The notes: generated by a model from the sequence alone, not told the origin. DNA of 64,000 nucleotides from Prado023 sp963753075 (GCA_963753075.1 CAVWAR010000017.1:806001-870000); one strand, 5' to 3'. Counted from the stretch's first letter, positions 48,361-58,247 are shown. Numbers and translations: made by a program.

Positions 48361-49574
48361 TTGCCGATCACCGACTGGTAGATGCGGCTGTACTGCACCT
48401 CCTCCTCGGGAGTCAGCCACTTGAAGGCCGTGATGTTGGCCAGGTCCTCGTCGGTCGGGAAGATGAAGGGGTCGTCGACCAGGTCCGGGTCGATCTTCTC
48501 CATCGCCTCCTGCGCTCCCGCGACCGGTGAGATGTACGCCACCCATGCCGCGACCTCGGCCGCGATCGCAGGGTCGTAGTACCAGTTCATCAGCTGCTCG
48601 GCGTTGGCCATGTGCCGCGCCATGGCCGGCACCATCATGTCGTCGGTCCAGAGCAGGCCGCCGGACTCGGGGATCACGAACTGGTACGGCTTGCCCTCAA
48701 GGGCGATGTCGCCTGACCACGAGAAGGCGGCCACGACGTCGCCGGTGAGCATGGACGGGATGTAGTCGTTGCCGGTCACCTGCCGGATCTGCCCGGAGTC
48801 GATCTGGGCCTGGATCTCGGCGGCGGCAGCGTCGAACTCGTCCTGGGTGAAGTTCGCGGGGTCGGCGCCCAGCGACTGCATCACGAGTCCCATCGAGTCG
48901 CGCATCTCGGCCAGGATCGTGACGCGGCCCTTGAGGGCCGGATCCCACATCTCCTGGACCGTGCGGATCTCGGACTTGCCCGTCAGCTCCTTGAGGAGCT
49001 TGGAGTTGAATCCGAGCCCCGTGTAGCCGCCCTGCCAGGGCAGGCTGTGGTCGCGATCCGGATCGAATGCCACGTTCTGGAGGCTGGGGATGAGGTTGTC
49101 GGCGTTCGGCATGTTGCTGCGATCGAACTGCTGGGCGAAGCCCTGACGGGTCCAGAGCGCAGCCATCCAGTCGGTGAGCACCACCAGGTCGCGACCGATG
49201 TCCTGACCGGCCTCGAGCTGCGGACGGACCTTGGCGGCGAACTCAGCTGTGTCGTTGATGTCCTCACGGAGCTCCACGTCGATCCCGGTGGCCTCCTCGA
49301 AGCGTTCCAGGGTCGGCCGGTTGCCATCATCGTCCTCGTCGATGTACTCGACCCAGGACGACCAGACCAGCTCCTTCTCCGTGGCCGACTGGTCCGGCTG
49401 GGTCTTGGCGGCGAGGTTGCCGTCGGAGCGGGAACCGCTGGGAGCTGGTGTGGTCGACGTGCCCCGCGCACCACACGCGGCAGCCACGAGCGCTGCCCCG
49501 CTGATGCCGGCCGACTGCAGCAGCCTGCGCCGCGGCAGCACCAGACCGGATTGTGGTGTGCTCAGGTTCTTCAT
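48357..49574 (-). CDS. Polyamine ABC transporter substrate-binding lipoprotein (copy 1)
   Basis: A 405-residue PotD/PotF-type binding protein. The N-terminus has both twin arginines (LPRRRLLQSAG) and a lipobox (AAAC), indicating export as a Tat lipoprotein. The mature part keeps the family regions around EYIDEDDDGNRPTLERFEEATG, DLVVLTDWMAA and WTDDMMVPAMA. GGAGGG lies 6 nt before ATG 49574. It is the last gene of the dehydrogenase-pot operon and a diverged paralogue of the copy at 52710-53918. Confidence 0.92.
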   Translation of the reverse strand: MKNLSTPQSGLVLPRRRLLQSAGISGAALVAAACGARGTSTTPAPSGSRSDGNLAAKTQPDQSATEKELVWSSWVEYIDEDDDGNRPTLERFEEATGIDVELREDINDTAEFAAKVRPQLEAGQDIGRDLVVLTDWMAALWTRQGFAQQFDRSNMPNADNLIPSLQNVAFDPDRDHSLPWQGGYTGLGFNSKLLKELTGKSEIRTVQEMWDPALKGRVTILAEMRDSMGLVMQSLGADPANFTQDEFDAAAAEIQAQIDSGQIRQVTGNDYIPSMLTGDVVAAFSWSGDIALEGKPYQFVIPESGGLLWTDDMMVPAMARHMANAEQLMNWYYDPAIAAEVAAWVAYISPVAGAQEAMEKIDPDLVDDPFIFPTDEDLANITAFKWLTPEEEVQYSRIYQSVIGN

Positions 49575-49670
49575 GAGTGTCCCTCCCTGCTTGCGGAATG
49601 CCTCGTCCTGAAGCATTGTCCATGACCGGCCCAAGCCAACCGCAGAGGCCCACGTGCTGCGTCGTGCCAG

Positions 49671-50549
49671 TCAACTCTTCGCCCGCCGCCGCGACGCGCT
49701 CACGATCTGCGCGATCAGGACGATCGCCAGTGCCCCGAAGAACATGATCGAGGCGATCACGTTCACCTGCGGTGGGATGCCCCGCTGCGCGGCCCCCCAG
49801 ATGTACATCGGGAAGGTCACCGTTGAGCCGGAGTTGAAGTTGGTGATGATGAAGTCGTCGAAGGACAACGAGAATGCCAGCAGGGCCGCGCCCGCGATCC
49901 CTGGCGCCACGAGCGGCAGGGTGACATACCGGAACGTCGCCTTCTCGTCGGCGTAGAGGTCCATCGCCGCCTGCTCGATGCGCGGGTCCAGCCCGGACAG
50001 TCGGGCCTTGACGGTCACGACCACGAAGCTGATCACGAACATGATGTGGGCGATCAGGATCGTCCAGAAGCCCAACGGCATCGACCACGAGCCCACGTAC
50101 ATGTTCAGGAACAGCGCCAGCAGCGAGGACCCGAGCACGACCTCGGGGGTGGCCATCGGCAGGAAGATCAGCAGGTTCGTCGTCGAGCGTCCACGGAATC
50201 GGTGACGGACCATGGCAAAGGCGATCATCGTGCCCAGGATCGTGCCGACCAGCGTGGCGAAGAAGGCGATCGTGGCGCTGACCTGCACCGACCCACAGAT
50301 GGTCGGGTCCTTGCAGATGTTCAGCCAGGCATCGAGGGAGAACTCGTTCCAGCGGGTGTTCTGCCGTCCGATCGGCTTGTTGAACGAGAACAGCACAACG
50401 ACAGCCACTGGCAGGAACATGTAGAACAGCGCGAGCAGGGTGTAGGCGGCCAGGGCATGCTCGCGGATCCACGTCAGGGTCCGCTGTACCGGAGACAACC
50501 GCGCGGGCTCCAGCTCTTCGGCGCCCGGCTCGATCTGGGTGGTGGCCAT
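49671..50549 (-). CDS. potC: Polyamine ABC transporter permease, PotC type
   Basis: A 292-residue permease with six predicted helices and the EAA loop (EQAAMDLYADEKATFRYVTLPLVAPGI). Hydrophobic N-terminal segment AAYTLLALFYMFLPVAVVVLFSF fits PotC. ATG overlaps the potB stop by one base. It should form the inner-membrane channel with PotB, powered by PotA. Confidence 0.92.
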   Translation of the reverse strand: MATTQIEPGAEELEPARLSPVQRTLTWIREHALAAYTLLALFYMFLPVAVVVLFSFNKPIGRQNTRWNEFSLDAWLNICKDPTICGSVQVSATIAFFATLVGTILGTMIAFAMVRHRFRGRSTTNLLIFLPMATPEVVLGSSLLALFLNMYVGSWSMPLGFWTILIAHIMFVISFVVVTVKARLSGLDPRIEQAAMDLYADEKATFRYVTLPLVAPGIAGAALLAFSLSFDDFIITNFNSGSTVTFPMYIWGAAQRGIPPQVNVIASIMFFGALAIVLIAQIVSASRRRAKS

Positions 50550-51469
50550 CAGAGCAGGTCCTCCGTCCCGGCCCGGCGCACATAGATGAACACGAGCACC
50601 AGGATCGAGGCCATCAGCAGGAAACTCAGTGCCGAGGCGATCGGATAGTCACGCACGATGATGAACTGGCTGTCGATCACGGAACCGACCATGCGGTCCT
50701 TGGTCGAGCCCAGGAGTTTGGCGTTGATGTAGTCACCGGCGGCCGGGATGAACGTCAGCAGCGTGCCGGCCACGACACCGGGCAGGGAGAGCGGCCAGAT
50801 GACCTTGCGGAAGGTCGTGAACGCCGTCGCATAGAGATCCGCGCCGGCCTCGGCGAGCCGCGGATCGATCTTGTCCAACGACGCGTACAGCGGAAGGATC
50901 ATGAACGGCAGGAAGTTGTACGTGATCCCGGTGACCACGGCCAGCGGCGTGTTGAGGATGCGGTCCTGGGGCAGGAGGTTCAGTGCGTTCAGCGTCTCCA
51001 CGATCCAGGACTGGTCGGCCAGGATGGTCTTCCACGCGTTGGTCCTGATCAGGAAGGAGGCGAAGAACGGGGCGACCACCAGCACGAGCAGCAGGGCCTT
51101 CCAGCGCCCGGCCTTGAAGGCGATGAAGTAGGCCACCGGGTAGGCGATGATCAGCCCGAAGAGAGTGGCGACCCCGGCGTAGATGAACGACCGGATGAAC
51201 TGCTCGCTGTAGCGGCTGAGCGCCTCCGAGTAGTTGGCGAAGTCCCAGTTGAAGTAGTAGCCGTCATTGGGGTTGTCGCTGACCGGTGACTGCAGCGACG
51301 TCAGGAACAGCGATACCAGCGGCAGCACGAAGAAGACCGCGAGCCAGGCCATGCCCGGCAACAACAACCAGTAGGGCGTCCAGCGGCCCTTCAACAGGCC
51401 CTTGGCCGGCGTGGCCGGCTGCGGGACATCCGGGATCTCGATGGCTGGGCTGCTGGACGGGATCTGCAT
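50549..51469 (-). CDS. potB: Polyamine ABC transporter permease, PotB type
   Basis: A 306-residue permease with about six helices, a first one at about 32-55 (WLLLPGMAWLAVFFVLPLVSL) and the EAA motif (EAGADLYATAFTTFRKVIWPLSLPGVVAG). It starts 3 nt after the potA stop and overlaps potC, so the three are coupled. Confidence 0.92.
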   Translation of the reverse strand: MQIPSSSPAIEIPDVPQPATPAKGLLKGRWTPYWLLLPGMAWLAVFFVLPLVSLFLTSLQSPVSDNPNDGYYFNWDFANYSEALSRYSEQFIRSFIYAGVATLFGLIIAYPVAYFIAFKAGRWKALLLVLVVAPFFASFLIRTNAWKTILADQSWIVETLNALNLLPQDRILNTPLAVVTGITYNFLPFMILPLYASLDKIDPRLAEAGADLYATAFTTFRKVIWPLSLPGVVAGTLLTFIPAAGDYINAKLLGSTKDRMVGSVIDSQFIIVRDYPIASALSFLLMASILVLVFIYVRRAGTEDLL

Positions 51470-51472
51470 GGA

Positions 51473-52675
51473 TCAGCCCTGCCCGGCAGGTGTCGGTGCC
51501 TTGCCCGCGACGGCGTCGGAGGCGCTGTAGTGGCCGACCTCGCGCAGCTCCTTGTCGAGCCCCGCGTTGAGGTCGTCATTGCCGTCGAGGCCGAACGTGT
51601 GCCGCGGATCCCAGGACAGCGTGACCTCCTCGCCCACCCGGGGGCGCGAGCCCGCACTCAGGTTCTGCTCGAAGGCGATGACCTCCTGGCCCCAGGGCGC
51701 AGCCACGAGGTACTGGGTGGACACCCCGACGAAGGACGCATCGGTGATCGTGCCCGCCAGGCTGTTGCGCCCCGCCGGCACCTCGTCATCGCCCCGGTGC
51801 AGCGCCAGCTTCTCGGGTCGGATTCCCAGGATGATCTTGTCCGACGTGGTCGCGCTCTTGTCCTTGGGCAGCGTGAAGACCAGGTCGAAGGCCTTGACGG
51901 TGATCACGTCGCCGGACTCGACGATGTCGCCCGGGAACATGTTGGACTGACCGAGGAAGTTGGCCGCGAACGCCGTGTGTGGTGCGTCGTAGATCTCCTG
52001 CGGCTCGCCGAGCTGCTCGATCCGGCCCTCGTTCATCACCGCGATGGTGTCGGCCATGGTCATGGCCTCCTCCTGGTCGTGGGTGACGTGGACGAAGGTG
52101 ATCCCGACCTCCGTCTGGATGCGCTTGAGCTCGATCTGCATCTGTCGACGGAGCTTGAGGTCCAGGGCACCGAGCGGCTCGTCGAGCAGGAGCACGTCGG
52201 GGCGGTTGATGAGGGCCCGGGCCAGGGCGACGCGCTGCTGCTGGCCGCCCGACATCTGAGCCGGCTTGCGCCGTGCCAACGAGGTCAGCTCGACGAGCTC
52301 GAGCATCTCGTTGACCTGGGCGTCGACGTTCTTGATGCCCCGGCGACGCAGCCCGAACGCGACGTTCTCGAAGATGTCCATGTGCGGGAACAGCGCGTAG
52401 CTCTGGAAGACCGTGTTGACCGGGCGCTTGTACGGGCGGAGGCCGGTGATGTCGCGGTCCCCGATCCGGATCATCCCCTGCGTGGGGACCTCGAGCCCGG
52501 CCACCATCCGCAGCGTGGTCGTCTTGCCGCAACCCGACGGACCGAGCAGCGCGAAGAAGGAACCGGCCGGGATGGTGAGCGAGATGTCGTCCACCGCGGC
52601 GTGATCGCCCCACCGCTTGGTGAGCCGAACCAGATGCAGGTCCTCAACGTCGTTCTTCGCGGGTTCGGTGGTCAC
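51473..52675 (-). CDS. potA: Polyamine ABC transporter ATPase, PotA type
   Basis: A 400-residue ATPase: Walker A GPSGCGKT, signature MSGGQQQR, Walker B LLLDEPLGALD, switch VTHD, and a C-terminal TOBE regulatory domain (about 280-370) with LGIRPEKLAL. GTG 52675 is preferred because GGAAGGAAG lies just upstream; ATG 52693 would add six residues. It follows the second binding-protein gene by about 34 bp. Confidence 0.93.
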   Translation of the reverse strand: MTTEPAKNDVEDLHLVRLTKRWGDHAAVDDISLTIPAGSFFALLGPSGCGKTTTLRMVAGLEVPTQGMIRIGDRDITGLRPYKRPVNTVFQSYALFPHMDIFENVAFGLRRRGIKNVDAQVNEMLELVELTSLARRKPAQMSGGQQQRVALARALINRPDVLLLDEPLGALDLKLRRQMQIELKRIQTEVGITFVHVTHDQEEAMTMADTIAVMNEGRIEQLGEPQEIYDAPHTAFAANFLGQSNMFPGDIVESGDVITVKAFDLVFTLPKDKSATTSDKIILGIRPEKLALHRGDDEVPAGRNSLAGTITDASFVGVSTQYLVAAPWGQEVIAFEQNLSAGSRPRVGEEVTLSWDPRHTFGLDGNDDLNAGLDKELREVGHYSASDAVAGKAPTPAGQG

Positions 52676-52709
52676 CGGTTCGCTTCCTTCCATGCTCGCG
52701 CCCGAGCGG

Positions 52710-53918
52710 TCAGTTGCCGATCAGGGACTGGAAGGCCTGGTCGTAGGACCCCTGCTCCGAGGGGGTCAGCGCCTTGAAGACACTCACGTTGCCCAGATCC
52801 TCCTCGGTCGGGAAGATGTACTTGTTCTCGACCAGTTCGGGATCGATCTTCTCCATTGCCGCCTGCGCGCCCACGACCGGGCAGATGTACTGAACCCACG
52901 CGGCGACCTCGGCTGCGACCTCGGGATCGTAGTAGTAGTCCATGACCTTCTGGGCGTTGCCCAGATGCCGTGCCATCGCCGGCACAAGCAGGTTGTCGGT
53001 CCAGAGCATGCCACCCGACTCGGGGATCGTGAACCCGAACGGGTCGCCGAGGGCCACGACATCACCCGACCAGCCGAAGGCCGCCACGACGTCACCGGTC
53101 TCGAGTGCGGTGAGGTAGTCGTTGCCGGTCACCTGCCGGATCTGCCCGTTGTCGATCTGCTCCTGGACGGCCGCGACGGCCTCATTGAAATCATCCTCGG
53201 TGAAGTTCTCCGGGTCGTCACCCTGGGCGAGCAGCATCAGACCCATCGTGTCGCGCATCTCGGCCAGGATGGTGACGCGACCCCGGAGCGCCGGGTCCCA
53301 CATCTCATCGATGGTGTTGATCTCGCTCTTGCCTGTCAGCTCCTCCAGCGTCTTGGCGTTGAAGCCCAGGCCTGCGTAGCCGCTCTGCCAGGGCAGGGTC
53401 ATGTTGCGCTCGGGGTCGAACGGGATGCCCTTGAGCCGCTCGATCACGTTGCTCGAGTTGGGCACCTCGTTCCGGTCGAACGTCAGCGCATAGCCCTGGC
53501 GGATCCACTCGGCTGCCATCCAGTCGGTGAGGACCACCAGGTCCCTGCCGATGTCCTGGCCGGCCTGCAGCTGGGGGCGTACCTTCGCGTAGAACTCCGC
53601 GTTGTCATTGATGTCCTCCCGGTAGTCCACCGCGATGCCCGTCTCGGCGGTGAATCGGTCCAGGGTCGGGCGATTGCCGTCGTCGTCCTCGTCGATGTAC
53701 TGGACCCAGGACGACCAGGCCAGCTCCTTCTCGGTATCTGACTGGTCGGGCTGGCTCTTGGCCTCGACGGCGCCCGACGCGCTCGCACCGGTGCCGCCAC
53801 CGCCCCCACCAGCTCCGCAGGCCGCGGCCACCATCGCCGCGCCGCCGATCCCGGCAGCCTGCAGCACCCGTCGCCGGGGAAGTGCCGTTCCGGAAGGAAG
53901 CTTCATGGATCCAGTCAT
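52710..53918 (-). CDS. Polyamine ABC transporter substrate-binding lipoprotein (copy 2)
   Basis: A 402-residue PotD-type protein with a twin-arginine start (LPRRRVLQAAG), lipobox AAAC and a Gly-rich linker. It shares long stretches with copy 1 (EYIDEDDDGNRPTL-like, AKVRPQL, RDLVVLTDWMAA, VTILAEMRD) but differs at many other sites, so it is an old duplication. Perhaps the two bind different polyamines. ATG 53918 chosen; Met at 53906 possible. Confidence 0.92.
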   Translation of the reverse strand: MTGSMKLPSGTALPRRRVLQAAGIGGAAMVAAACGAGGGGGGTGASASGAVEAKSQPDQSDTEKELAWSSWVQYIDEDDDGNRPTLDRFTAETGIAVDYREDINDNAEFYAKVRPQLQAGQDIGRDLVVLTDWMAAEWIRQGYALTFDRNEVPNSSNVIERLKGIPFDPERNMTLPWQSGYAGLGFNAKTLEELTGKSEINTIDEMWDPALRGRVTILAEMRDTMGLMLLAQGDDPENFTEDDFNEAVAAVQEQIDNGQIRQVTGNDYLTALETGDVVAAFGWSGDVVALGDPFGFTIPESGGMLWTDNLLVPAMARHLGNAQKVMDYYYDPEVAAEVAAWVQYICPVVGAQAAMEKIDPELVENKYIFPTEEDLGNVSVFKALTPSEQGSYDQAFQSLIGN

Positions 53919-53970
53919 GTCGTCCGCCTCTGCGTTGGGTGTCGAACTTCCGTTGAGTGAGGGCCTGCCA

Positions 53971-55455
53971 TCAGCGGTCGCCGAAGACCGTGCGGTGCCA
54001 GTCCTTGCGGACCTCACCGGTGATGTCAGCCGAGATGTGCTTGATGTTCGTGTACTCCTCGAACGAGTAGATGCTCATGTCCTTGCCGAACCCGGAGGCC
54101 TTGTAGCCCCCGTGCGGCATCTCGGACACGATCGGGATGTGGTCGTTGATCCACACGCACCCGGCCGCGATCTCACGGCTGGCCCGCTGGGCCCGGAAGG
54201 TGTTCGTCGTCCACGCCGAGGCCGCCAGGCCGAAGGGGACGTCGTTGGCCAGCGCGATGCCGTCATCGTCGGAGTCGAACGGCAGGACGACCAGGACCGG
54301 CCCGAACAGCTCCTCCTGGACGATCTCGGAGTCCTGCGCGGCCGACACCACCAGGGTCGGTGGGTAGTAGGAGCCCCCGGCCAGTGCGCCGCCGGGGATC
54401 TCGCCACCGATGACGAGCTCGGCGCCCGCCTGCACCGCGCGCTCGACGTAGCCGTGGACGCTCTGGCGCTGGCGCATCGAGACCAACGGGCCCTGATCGG
54501 TGCTCGGATCGGTCGGGTCACCGAGCCGGACGGTCTGCATCAGCTCGCGGACCCTGGCCACGAAGGCGTCGAACTGCGGGCGCTGCACGTAGGCACGGGT
54601 CGCGGCCGTGCAGTCCTGGCCGGTGTTGATCAGGGCGCCGGCCACCGCTCCGTTCGCAGCGGCCTCGAGGTCGGCATCGTCGAACACGACGAAGGGGGCC
54701 TTACCTCCGAGCTCGAGGTGCACGCGCTTGACCGTGCCGGTAGCCAGCTCCATCACCCGCTTGCCGACCGGGGTCGAGCCGGTGAAGGAGACCATCGCCA
54801 CATCCGGATGACTGATCAGGGCCTCGCCGACGCTGCGGCCGGGCCCGGTCAGGACGTTGATCACACCGGCGGGGATGCCCGCGGCCACGGCATCCTCAGC
54901 GACCATCAGGGAGGTCAGCGGGGTGACCTCCGCGGGCTTGAGAACGATGGTGTTGCCTGCGGCGACCGCGGGCAGGATCTTCCACATCGCCATCTGGAGC
55001 GGATAGTTCCACGGAGCGATCGAGCCGACCACGCCGATCGGCTCGCGCCTGATCGACGAGGTGTGCGTGCCGTCGTACTCCGCCTGCGCCATGCCGCTGA
55101 GCACCCGGGCCGCCCCAGCGAAGAACCGGACGTTGTCGATGGACCCCGGGACGTCGAACTCCGTGCTCAGCTTGATCGGCTTGCCCGACTGGGCGCTCTC
55201 CACCCGCGCGTACTCGTCGGACCGCGACTCCATCCGGTCGGCAAGGGCCAGCAGGGCCATGGATCGCTCGCCAGGGGCCATCCGCGACCAGGTCTCGAAC
55301 GCCCGGCCCGCTGCTGCCACCGCGAGGTCCACGTCGGCGACGGTCGCCTCCCCGAGGGTGGCGACGACCGAGCCGTCGGCGGGATTGATGACCTCGACAT
55401 CATCGCCATGGCCGGCATCGTGCTGGCCATCGATGAACTGTCCCAGAAGGGCCAC
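53971..55455 (-). CDS. Gamma-aminobutyraldehyde dehydrogenase (copy 1)
   Basis: A 494-residue NAD-dependent aldehyde dehydrogenase. NAD-binding FTGSTPVGK, general base in HLELGGKAPFVVF, catalytic Cys in NTGQDCTAATR, and EELFGPVL are intact. The subgroup phrase GQDCTAATR is typical of aminobutyraldehyde and aminopropionaldehyde dehydrogenases (PatD/YdcW). A GGAGG site is 6 nt before GTG 55455. It heads the operon ALDH, binding protein, potA, potB, potC, binding protein. Confidence 0.92.
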   Translation of the reverse strand: MALLGQFIDGQHDAGHGDDVEVINPADGSVVATLGEATVADVDLAVAAAGRAFETWSRMAPGERSMALLALADRMESRSDEYARVESAQSGKPIKLSTEFDVPGSIDNVRFFAGAARVLSGMAQAEYDGTHTSSIRREPIGVVGSIAPWNYPLQMAMWKILPAVAAGNTIVLKPAEVTPLTSLMVAEDAVAAGIPAGVINVLTGPGRSVGEALISHPDVAMVSFTGSTPVGKRVMELATGTVKRVHLELGGKAPFVVFDDADLEAAANGAVAGALINTGQDCTAATRAYVQRPQFDAFVARVRELMQTVRLGDPTDPSTDQGPLVSMRQRQSVHGYVERAVQAGAELVIGGEIPGGALAGGSYYPPTLVVSAAQDSEIVQEELFGPVLVVLPFDSDDDGIALANDVPFGLAASAWTTNTFRAQRASREIAAGCVWINDHIPIVSEMPHGGYKASGFGKDMSIYSFEEYTNIKHISADITGEVRKDWHRTVFGDR

Positions 55456-55530
55456 GGCGTACCTCCATCACGATCGGCAGCGCGTGATCCGACTGCGCAG
55501 CCACTGTATTCGTCAATTCGAACTGCTCCA

Positions 55531-55546
55531 CGAACGATTTCCGTCG
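55531..55546. promoter_or_regulatory. Copy of the CGACG-N5-CGTCG-like repeat, ALDH-pot promoter
   Basis: Read on the minus strand it is CGACG-GAAAT-CGTTCG: one arm exact and the other with one extra T. It is 76 bp upstream of the aldehyde dehydrogenase start. See the exact copy at 36576-36594. Region 55456-55633 otherwise holds no gene. Confidence 0.4.
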
Positions 55547-55633
55547 CGTGAAGCGAGGTGGAGGCACGTTATCGGAATGGGGGCGCTGATCCAAACGGTA
55601 GCGGGAGGTTGCCGGGGCCAATCGGGTTCCGCT

Positions 55634-56635
55634 CTAGAGCACCCGCTCAGGCTGTGGGCTCCCACCACTGCTGACGGCCACGATGTTCTCGGTCGTCACG
55701 CTGGCGATCTCCTCGAGTGCCTCCTTGGTCAGGAACGCCTGGTGGGCGGTCACGATCACGTTCGGGAAGGTCATCAGCCGGGCGAGGACGTCGTCGGTCA
55801 TCACCTGACCGGACAGGTCCTCGAAGAACTTGCCCTCCTCCTCCTCGTAGACATCCAGGCCCACGCCGCCGACGTGGCCGGACTTCAGCGCCTCGATCAG
55901 GGCAACGGTGTCCACGAGCGCACCGCGGCTCACGTTGATGAGGATGACCCCGGGCTTGAGCGCGGCCAGGACCAGGTCGTTGATGATGTGCTCGGTCTCG
56001 GGGAACAGCGGCACGTGCAGGGAGACGATGTCGGCCTCCCGACCGATCTCGCTGAGCGTGACGTACTCCAGCCCCTGTTCCTGCGCCCACACGGGGTCGG
56101 GGTACGGGTCCCACATGATCACGCGCATCCCGAAGCCCTTGAAGATCTGGGCAGCGATCTTGCCGATCTTGCCGGTCCCGATCAGGCCGGCGGTCTTGCC
56201 GTGCATGTCGAACCCGACCAGCCCGTCGAGGGTGAAGTTCATGTCTCGCACGCGCCGGTTGGCCTGCGGGATCCGCCTATTCAGGGCCATCGCGAGCGTC
56301 ACGGCGTGCTCGGCCACGGCATACGGCGAGTAGGCCGGTACGCGGGCCACGACGATCCCGTGCTCCTTGGCGGCCTCGAGGTCGACACCGTTGAAGCCGG
56401 CGCAGCGCAGGGCGATCATGCTCACGCCCTTCTCGGCGAGGACCCCGATGACCTCCCGGTCCAACCGGTCGTTGACGAAGACACAGACGACGTCGGTGTC
56501 CTCACCCACGGTGTCCACAGTCTCCGGGTTCAGCCGGTACTCGCGGAACTTGACGTCCAGCCCGGCGGCGATCATGGACTCTCCGAGGTACTGGCGGTCG
56601 TACTTCTTGGTGTCGAACACAGTGACGTTGGTCAT
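55634..56635 (-). CDS. D-2-hydroxyacid dehydrogenase (D-lactate dehydrogenase-like)
   Basis: A 333-residue NAD enzyme. The nucleotide motif GLIGTGKIG (about 150-158), catalytic Arg in NVSRGALVD, Glu and His in NVIVTAHQAFLT and the N-terminal FDTKKYDR fit LdhA-type D-lactate dehydrogenases. Its relation to the polyamine genes is unclear. Confidence 0.9.
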   Translation of the reverse strand: MTNVTVFDTKKYDRQYLGESMIAAGLDVKFREYRLNPETVDTVGEDTDVVCVFVNDRLDREVIGVLAEKGVSMIALRCAGFNGVDLEAAKEHGIVVARVPAYSPYAVAEHAVTLAMALNRRIPQANRRVRDMNFTLDGLVGFDMHGKTAGLIGTGKIGKIAAQIFKGFGMRVIMWDPYPDPVWAQEQGLEYVTLSEIGREADIVSLHVPLFPETEHIINDLVLAALKPGVILINVSRGALVDTVALIEALKSGHVGGVGLDVYEEEEGKFFEDLSGQVMTDDVLARLMTFPNVIVTAHQAFLTKEALEEIASVTTENIVAVSSGGSPQPERVL

Positions 56636-56726
56636 GGCCGAACGCTACCGACGCGGCTGGCAGTGTTGCCATCCCACTGGAGGCCCGGGAGCCACCGATG
56701 GCCCACAGGTGTGGCACATTGCGGGC

Positions 56727-58235
56727 ATGCGTGCTCCCGTCCCCGTCGCTCGACCGGCGCGGGGCGCTTCGCTGATAGCGGGGACGCTCCTCGCCCTGGT
56801 CGTCGCGGGCCTCGCCGGGTGCGCGAACCCGGTGAACTCCCCGGTGACCGAGGAGCCGGTGACCCGGGCCCTGGCCATCCCCCCGTTGGACGACGGGACG
56901 GACGTCGCCGGGGTGCGGACCTACGACCTCGCGGTGCAGTCCGGAACGACGGATTTCGGCCAGGCCGCACCGACAACCACGTACGGGGTGAACCAGAGCT
57001 ACCTCGGCCCGACGCTGCGGATGAGCACGGGCGACGCGGTCCGCATGCAGGTCAGCAACCAGCTGCCGGAGGTGACCACGCTGCACTGGCACGGCATGCA
57101 CGTACCGGCCGAGATGGACGGCGGACCCCACCAGCTGCTGGAGCCCCGAGAGACCTGGTCACCGCAATGGCAGGTCCGCCAGCCCAGCGGAACCCTCTGG
57201 TACCACTCCCACCCGCACGGGCAGACCGCTGACCAGGTGTATCGCGGTGTGGCGGGGATGATCCTCGTCGCCGACCCGACCGGTGGCCCGGACCTGCCCG
57301 ACACCTACGGGACCGACGACATCCCCGTCATCGTCCAGGACAAGACGTTCGACTCCGAGGGGCAGCTTGTCTTCAACCAGCAGGGCCCGAGCTCCACCGG
57401 CTTCCTCGGCAGCACCGTCATGGTCAACGGGACGATCGGCCCCTACATGGACCTGACCTCGACGCGCACCCGGCTCCGACTGCTCAATGCCTCGACTGCC
57501 CGGATCTACAAGTTCGGGTTCGCCGATGACCGGGACTTCGAGCTGGTCGGGACCGACGGCGGCCTGCTCGGCGCCCCGGTGGCACTGCAGCGGATCCAGC
57601 TGTCCCCCGGAGAGCGGGCCGACATCGTCGTCGAGATGGCGCCCGGCGAGGTCGTGGAGCTGCGCAACTACACCCCCGACTTCGGCGGACGGGTCGCCGG
57701 CAACTCCCGGTTCGGAACCGGTGACTACCGGGTGCTCGAGCTGCGCGCCGCCGACAACCTGCGGGAGTCCCCGGGCGTCCCCACGACGCTGGCCCCGTTC
57801 ACGCCGATCCCGGAGGCGGCGGCCGATCGCTCCCGCTCGTTCACGATCAACGCCCAGATAATCAACCGGCGGCCGGTGGACATGGGCCGCCTGGACGAAG
57901 TTGTCCCGCTGGATGCGACCGAGGTCTGGGTGCTGCGCAACCGGGACCCGCAGCCGCACAACTTCCACGTGCACACGGTGCAGTTCCAGGTGCTGGACAT
58001 CGACGGCGCATCCCCGCCCGCCGAGCTCGGCGGATGGAAGGACACCGTCTACCTGCCGCCGGGCTCCGAGGTGCGGATCATCGCGTCGTTCACCGACTAC
58101 GCGGACCCGACGTGGCCGTACATGTACCACTGCCACCTGCTGTGGCACGAGGACTCAGGGCTGATGGGGCAGTTCGTCGTCGTGGGGCCGGGGCAGACAC
58201 CGGTGCCCCCGAGTGATCCGTACTCGGACCACTGA
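56727..58235 (+). CDS. Multicopper oxidase lipoprotein
   Basis: A 502-residue exported oxidase. Signal peptide and lipobox LAGC (about 33-36). The four copper-binding motifs are HWHGMH, WYHSHPHG, HNFHVH and HCHLLWHEDSGLM, so all T1, T2 and T3 ligands are present, with Met as the axial T1 residue. It belongs to the CotA/CueO/bilirubin-oxidase type; substrate (metal ion or phenol) unknown. ATG 56727 is divergent from ldhA-like gene, 91 bp apart. Confidence 0.92.
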   Translation: MRAPVPVARPARGASLIAGTLLALVVAGLAGCANPVNSPVTEEPVTRALAIPPLDDGTDVAGVRTYDLAVQSGTTDFGQAAPTTTYGVNQSYLGPTLRMSTGDAVRMQVSNQLPEVTTLHWHGMHVPAEMDGGPHQLLEPRETWSPQWQVRQPSGTLWYHSHPHGQTADQVYRGVAGMILVADPTGGPDLPDTYGTDDIPVIVQDKTFDSEGQLVFNQQGPSSTGFLGSTVMVNGTIGPYMDLTSTRTRLRLLNASTARIYKFGFADDRDFELVGTDGGLLGAPVALQRIQLSPGERADIVVEMAPGEVVELRNYTPDFGGRVAGNSRFGTGDYRVLELRAADNLRESPGVPTTLAPFTPIPEAAADRSRSFTINAQIINRRPVDMGRLDEVVPLDATEVWVLRNRDPQPHNFHVHTVQFQVLDIDGASPPAELGGWKDTVYLPPGSEVRIIASFTDYADPTWPYMYHCHLLWHEDSGLMGQFVVVGPGQTPVPPSDPYSDH

Positions 58236-58247
58236 CGAGAACCTCGT

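Noticed and set aside
48357..53918. Duplicate binding-protein genes as an assembly artefact
   Set aside because: They differ at many residues and in their linkers, so they are true paralogues.
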